Assembly (NCBI GenBank): GCA_964429015.1
Contig: CAYSAM010000011.1
Location: forward strand, 1 to 32,476
Origin: MFAQ01 sp964429015
GTDB lineage: Bacteria > Patescibacteriota > Microgenomatia > UBA1400 > MFAQ01
DNA length: 32,476 bases
Direction: 5' to 3'
In this document: one piece after another, positions 29,016-32,476 of the stretch
Layout: each line of letters starts with the position of its first letter
How positions within the stretch are numbered: the first letter of the stretch is position 1
Program-made: the position numbers and the translations under genes
Notes under the pieces: generated by a model
What the model was told of the DNA's origin: nothing
Databases searched by the model: none
The model's input: the letters and a program-made list of their open reading frames with translations, nothing else

Positions 29016-30090
29016 ACATCAGATTCTCTATTTTTTTGACTGTTTTTTCCCAAGTGTAAGTTTTTTGCGCATAGGTAGAACAATTGTGTGACATTTTTTG
29101 CCTTAGTTTTTTGTCCTTAATCAATTTTTCTATTGCTTTTGAAATTTTTTGTGGATCTCTTTCTACCAAAAAACCGTTATAGCCATTCTTGATAGTTTCA
29201 CGGAAACCACCCTCCTTTACTGCAACCACTGGTGTCCCGCAAGCAAGAGATTCTACAACTGATAAGCCAAATGGCTCCAAGCTTGCGCAAGCCAAAGTTG
29301 CCAGAGAGTGCTGGTACTCTTTTGCTAAGTCGGCTGGGCTAAGGCCATATTTTATTTTTAACTTTACTTTATTACTTTTGGCTAATTTAATTATTTCACT
29401 TAAACTATTTTTTCTGGGACAAGCAATAAAAAGCTCAGGCCTCACTCTTACTGGCAACAAACTTAGAGATTCAACAGCCAACTTTAGACTTTTTTGTGGC
29501 TCGTTATTACCGACAATAATAACTTGGTTTTTTAATTTATTTTTTTGAGGAAAAAAAGTTTTTAGGTTTACACCTAAGTAAATTGGTGTGGCGTATTTAC
29601 CATAAGCTCGAAAAATAGATTCAACTGAGTAGTGAGAATTGGCTATTATTTTGTTTGGGTACTGAGCATTTTCTACCTCTGCTTGCTTACGTAACTGACG
29701 ATTTAGTTTTTCGTAAATTAACTTTAAAAAGGGAAGTTTTTTATCAATATCCAAAAATTTTTCAAAAAAAGCACGGGTTGGCTCTTGGCACAAAAAAACT
29801 ACAGGTTTACGAAGAAAACGTAGAATCCAGGGTGACTGCAAATGTCTATCGTGAGTCACAAAACAAATATCAAAATTTGACTTATTAATAATATTTGCCA
29901 GTTTTTTTTGTAAAATTCGCGACACAATCAAACCGTCTACATCTCTTAAGAGTCTAAAACGAGAATTGTTTAAGATACTATTACAAGAAAAAATACTTAC
30001 TTTGTTGTTTTTGGAAAGAAGAGGAGTTATCTCATCCATAGTTCGCTTGGCACCTCCATCTGGCAGATCTAGATAAATAGCGATATTCAT
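29002..30090 (-). CDS. Family 4 glycosyltransferase
   Basis: A 362-aa GT-B enzyme. DLPDGGAKRTMDEI at the start, ANSHYSVESIFRAYG in the middle, and SLEPFGLSVVESLACGTPVV with GGFRETI near the C-terminus, where the EPFGLSVVE glutamates bind the nucleotide-sugar. It is cytoplasmic or membrane-associated and adds a sugar to the growing glycan. It overlaps the flippase gene by 4 nt and the GT2-SGNH gene by 14 nt. Confidence 0.92.
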   Translation of the reverse strand: MNIAIYLDLPDGGAKRTMDEITPLLSKNNKVSIFSCNSILNNSRFRLLRDVDGLIVSRILQKKLANIINKSNFDICFVTHDRHLQSPWILRFLRKPVVFLCQEPTRAFFEKFLDIDKKLPFLKLIYEKLNRQLRKQAEVENAQYPNKIIANSHYSVESIFRAYGKYATPIYLGVNLKTFFPQKNKLKNQVIIVGNNEPQKSLKLAVESLSLLPVRVRPELFIACPRKNSLSEIIKLAKSNKVKLKIKYGLSPADLAKEYQHSLATLACASLEPFGLSVVESLACGTPVVAVKEGGFRETIKNGYNGFLVERDPQKISKAIEKLIKDKKLRQKMSHNCSTYAQKTYTWEKTVKKIENLMYEIT

Positions 30091-31394
30091 TTTTCTTTAG
30101 TTACAGTATCGATTTCTTTTATAAAAACTAACCAGGTGGTAACTATAAATGCTGGTACGGAGATGAGGCTACTAATTAAAAAAGAGTAAGCAGCACCGAG
30201 AGCTTGGTATTTGGGAACAAAATAAAATAGAGTAATAATCTCCAAAGTTATAGTAAGTACTGCGAAAAAAGAGGCAATTTGAGGCTTATTTAGTCCTTGC
30301 ACTAAGGCAGTGGGAATGGGTGTGAGAGCAACCAAAACAAAATAGTACATTAGTACCTGAAGAACAGGAAAGGCAGCAGAGACAACTTGGGTATCTTTTA
30401 GCCACCAGAGCAAAAAGGGTTGCCCAAAAAAGTGAACAATTATAATTCCCAAAATACTGCCAGCTCCTATTAGAATTTGCAAATTTACAAAAAGTTTTTT
30501 TAGTTTAAGTATTTTTTCTTTTTGTAGCAAACTTGCAGAAAGCGGAAAAAATGCCTGTGAAAACTGAGATACTACCCCAGCAGCTTTAGCAACAATGTTT
30601 TGAGGAATATTGAAATTTGCTATTTCTTGGGCAGTGGAATAGGCACCCAAAAAGAATTTGGTTATTTGTGCTTCTAGTTGACCAGCAAGGATACCGATAA
30701 AATTTTTAAAACCAAAAGAAATCAGTTTTTTTGCTTCTATAAGGTGTAGTTTTGGCCAAAAATCTTTTCCAAAAAAATATTTTTTTCCGTACCAAGCCAT
30801 ATAGACAAAGGTTACTAAGTGAAAAAATAACTGCAAGGAGAAAATACCGATAAAGTCTGAATAGTAGTTGGTATATATTGCACTAAAAAGAGTGTTGGCA
30901 GTGCCCACCAAAAAGGTTTTACTATTGAAGACGTCAAAGCGTTGATTGGCTTGTGGCAAACATAAAAAGTGAGCGTTAAGATGGTTTATAAAAACAGTAA
31001 AACTGATTATGGCAAAAATAACTTGCAAAGTTGACCTGCTAAGAAGTTGAAAAATTGGCATTACCACCCTCAAATAATCTAGGAAAAAGTAGTTGGCAAA
31101 TAATAGCAGTATGGCCAAAATTAAAAATAGATAAAAAGAGGTTTGCCAAATTTTATTTTTTTCTTGTTGAGTGTTTTGTGGGTAAGCTAGCTCTCTAACT
31201 GTGGCAAGTGAGATACCAAAATCAAATACTGAAGCCAAAGGAACAAAGGAGGAAAGAAAGATATAAAGACCAAACTGGCTACTACCCATATTTTTAAGCA
31301 TTATGGCAATAGAAAAAAAGCTTATAAAGAGCAGGTATATATAACCAAACAGATTAAAGGCGGTATTTTTGATGAGAGCTTTTTTTATCGACAT
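30087..31394 (-). CDS. Polysaccharide flippase (Wzx-like)
   Basis: A 435-aa integral membrane protein with about 12 helices, of the MATE/Wzx type. The N-terminal KNTAFNLFGYIYLLFISFFS helix and GLYIFLSSFVPLASVFDFG, then SFGFKNFIGILAGQLEAQI, match the polysaccharide-export family. It would move lipid-linked repeat units to the outer face of the membrane for the Wzy-like protein at 23330. It overlaps the upstream GT4 gene by 10 nt. Confidence 0.9.
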   Translation of the reverse strand: MSIKKALIKNTAFNLFGYIYLLFISFFSIAIMLKNMGSSQFGLYIFLSSFVPLASVFDFGISLATVRELAYPQNTQQEKNKIWQTSFYLFLILAILLLFANYFFLDYLRVVMPIFQLLSRSTLQVIFAIISFTVFINHLNAHFLCLPQANQRFDVFNSKTFLVGTANTLFSAIYTNYYSDFIGIFSLQLFFHLVTFVYMAWYGKKYFFGKDFWPKLHLIEAKKLISFGFKNFIGILAGQLEAQITKFFLGAYSTAQEIANFNIPQNIVAKAAGVVSQFSQAFFPLSASLLQKEKILKLKKLFVNLQILIGAGSILGIIIVHFFGQPFLLWWLKDTQVVSAAFPVLQVLMYYFVLVALTPIPTALVQGLNKPQIASFFAVLTITLEIITLFYFVPKYQALGAAYSFLISSLISVPAFIVTTWLVFIKEIDTVTKEK

Positions 31395-32476
31395 AGTATT
31401 TTTTCGTAAACCTCTTGAATTTTGATAGCTATTTTTTCACTATCAAAAAACTCCACAGCTCTCTTTCTGGCAGAAATGGACATTTTTTGGCGTATGTCCT
31501 TATTATAAATTAATTTTTCCAATGCCATTGTTAGCTTCTGAGGGCTATTTGGTTTTACTAGAAGTGCCGCCTCTCCACACACTTCGGGAATTGCGCCAGT
31601 TAGTGTCGACACTATCGGCAACCCGCTTGCCAAAGCCTCTACTAAACACATACCAAATTGTTCCTCCCATGTTTTTGTGCTTTGACTGGGTAAGCAAAAG
31701 ATATCTGCTTTGTGATATTCTGCAGACATTTTGTTGTAACTTACTTTTTTTACAAATACGCCTTTGTAGCCAACCAAATGAGATTTTAATGGTCCATTCC
31801 CCACAAATGTAAGGGTAAGGTTTTTGTTAGTTTTTTTTAGCTCCAAAAAGGCATTGAGTAAATCTAGAACGCCCTTTTCTGGCACCAGCCTTGCTACACA
31901 AAGTATATTTATATTTCGTTTCTTTTTTTTGCTTTTGCTAGGTGTGAATTTTTTTATATCTACGCCAAAAGGAATAACGGTTATTTTTTCTTTAGCTATC
32001 CCCTCTTCTATCAATGCTTTTTGGGCTTTTTGGGTAACAGCTATAAAGTGATCAATGTTTTCTTTGCAGAATTTTTTGATTTTTGCTCTGCCAGGTAGAG
32101 ATTGGTTGTTGTTACTTATAGTTTCCCATACTGTTGATACGATCTTTTTTACCCAGCCTCTTTTTTTTGCTTTTGTAGCTTGGTACGTGTATCCATAGTA
32201 GGTTTCGGCGACATGGGCAATATCGCAACCTGCAATTGCTCCCTCCAGACCGTAAAGCAAGTGGGCGTCGATAAAGATACGATTTAAAAGTGGATATTTA
32301 AAGGGGAAATTGGGGATATCTGCTGGGGAATAAAGTTTTTTAATGGGGAAATTGATGTTTGAAGAAATTGGAAATTTTGAAGATATTACTTCTATGTTGT
32401 GGAAGGATTTGATGGGGTAGTAGTTTTGAAGCTCAAAAGGATTCAAAAACGCACCTCTGATAATCTTAATTTTCAT
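31385..32476 (-). CDS. Family 4 glycosyltransferase at the window edge
   Basis: A 363-aa GT-B enzyme. NILCVARLVPEKGVLDLL, LTFVGNGPLKS and FGMCLVEALASGLPIV with TGAIPEVCGEAALLV are the sugar-nucleotide-binding motifs. It has the full length of the family, and the ATG is the last three bases of the window, so the gene is probably complete; a longer version starting beyond the edge cannot be excluded. It adds a sugar to the lipid-linked glycan. The operon promoter is outside. Confidence 0.9.
   Translation of the reverse strand: MKIKIIRGAFLNPFELQNYYPIKSFHNIEVISSKFPISSNINFPIKKLYSPADIPNFPFKYPLLNRIFIDAHLLYGLEGAIAGCDIAHVAETYYGYTYQATKAKKRGWVKKIVSTVWETISNNNQSLPGRAKIKKFCKENIDHFIAVTQKAQKALIEEGIAKEKITVIPFGVDIKKFTPSKSKKKKRNINILCVARLVPEKGVLDLLNAFLELKKTNKNLTLTFVGNGPLKSHLVGYKGVFVKKVSYNKMSAEYHKADIFCLPSQSTKTWEEQFGMCLVEALASGLPIVSTLTGAIPEVCGEAALLVKPNSPQKLTMALEKLIYNKDIRQKMSISARKRAVEFFDSEKIAIKIQEVYEKILCR

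Noticed and set aside
1..32476. CRISPR arrays, cas genes, phage structural genes or IS transposases
   Set aside because: No regularly spaced repeat-spacer pattern and no such proteins were found; the Cas4-like nucleases stand alone.
1..32476. Recoding of TGA, known in some CPR lineages
   Set aside because: Conserved proteins such as TGT, QueA and pyruvate kinase read through without in-frame TGA, and TGA serves as stop, for example at 22177-22179.

Overview
The window looks like a chromosomal piece of an ultra-compact bacterium of the Candidate Phyla Radiation (Patescibacteria), possibly Microgenomates or Katanobacteria; I cannot fix the lineage without a search. The hints are AT-rich DNA, genes that overlap by a few bases, many small proteins of unknown function, a MurF-like ligase with a membrane segment in place of its first domain, and many operon-first genes whose start codon lies 5-8 nt behind a -10 box (predicted leaderless mRNAs). 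TGA is an ordinary stop and there is no sign of recoding.

Positions 1-4108 hold a modular array unlike the rest. Small genes (a lipoprotein, two near-identical 67-aa proteins, a 72-aa two-helix and a 144-aa four-helix membrane protein) each have their own -35/-10 promoter, a leader with Shine-Dalgarno, and a hairpin terminator. A shared block of about 45 nt separates the units and runs directly into the next promoter. In two places the block is split at the same TCG: once by a gene-less 157-bp piece and once by about 1.65 kb carrying a possible tyrosine-recombinase fragment, two leftward small genes and a DUF6624 gene. This resembles a gene-cassette array and is the best candidate here for an undescribed system.

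Positions 4294-23352 are chromosomal: a LysM protein, tRNA-Thr(CGT) fused to tgt, an alpha/beta hydrolase, a MurF-like ligase facing ddl, queA, two Cas4/AddB-type nucleases, pyruvate kinase, a DUF2130 protein, a ribosome-hibernation-like protein, a CAP-domain protein, DUF192 and PAP2 proteins, an MFS transporter, a Pif1-like helicase, a YgjP-type metalloprotein, tRNA-Gly(CCC) and an Ig-like surface protein. Divergent gene pairs share tiny promoters, three with overlapping or abutting -10 boxes, and convergent pairs share stop bases.

Positions 23330-32476 are one leftward operon for a surface polysaccharide: two GT4 glycosyltransferases, a Wzx-like flippase, a GT2-SGNH fusion, an acyltransferase-3, a second GT2, a GT-C-like membrane protein and a Wzy/ligase-like protein. 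Together they could build, acylate, export and polymerise or attach a glycan. The operon promoter lies beyond the right edge.
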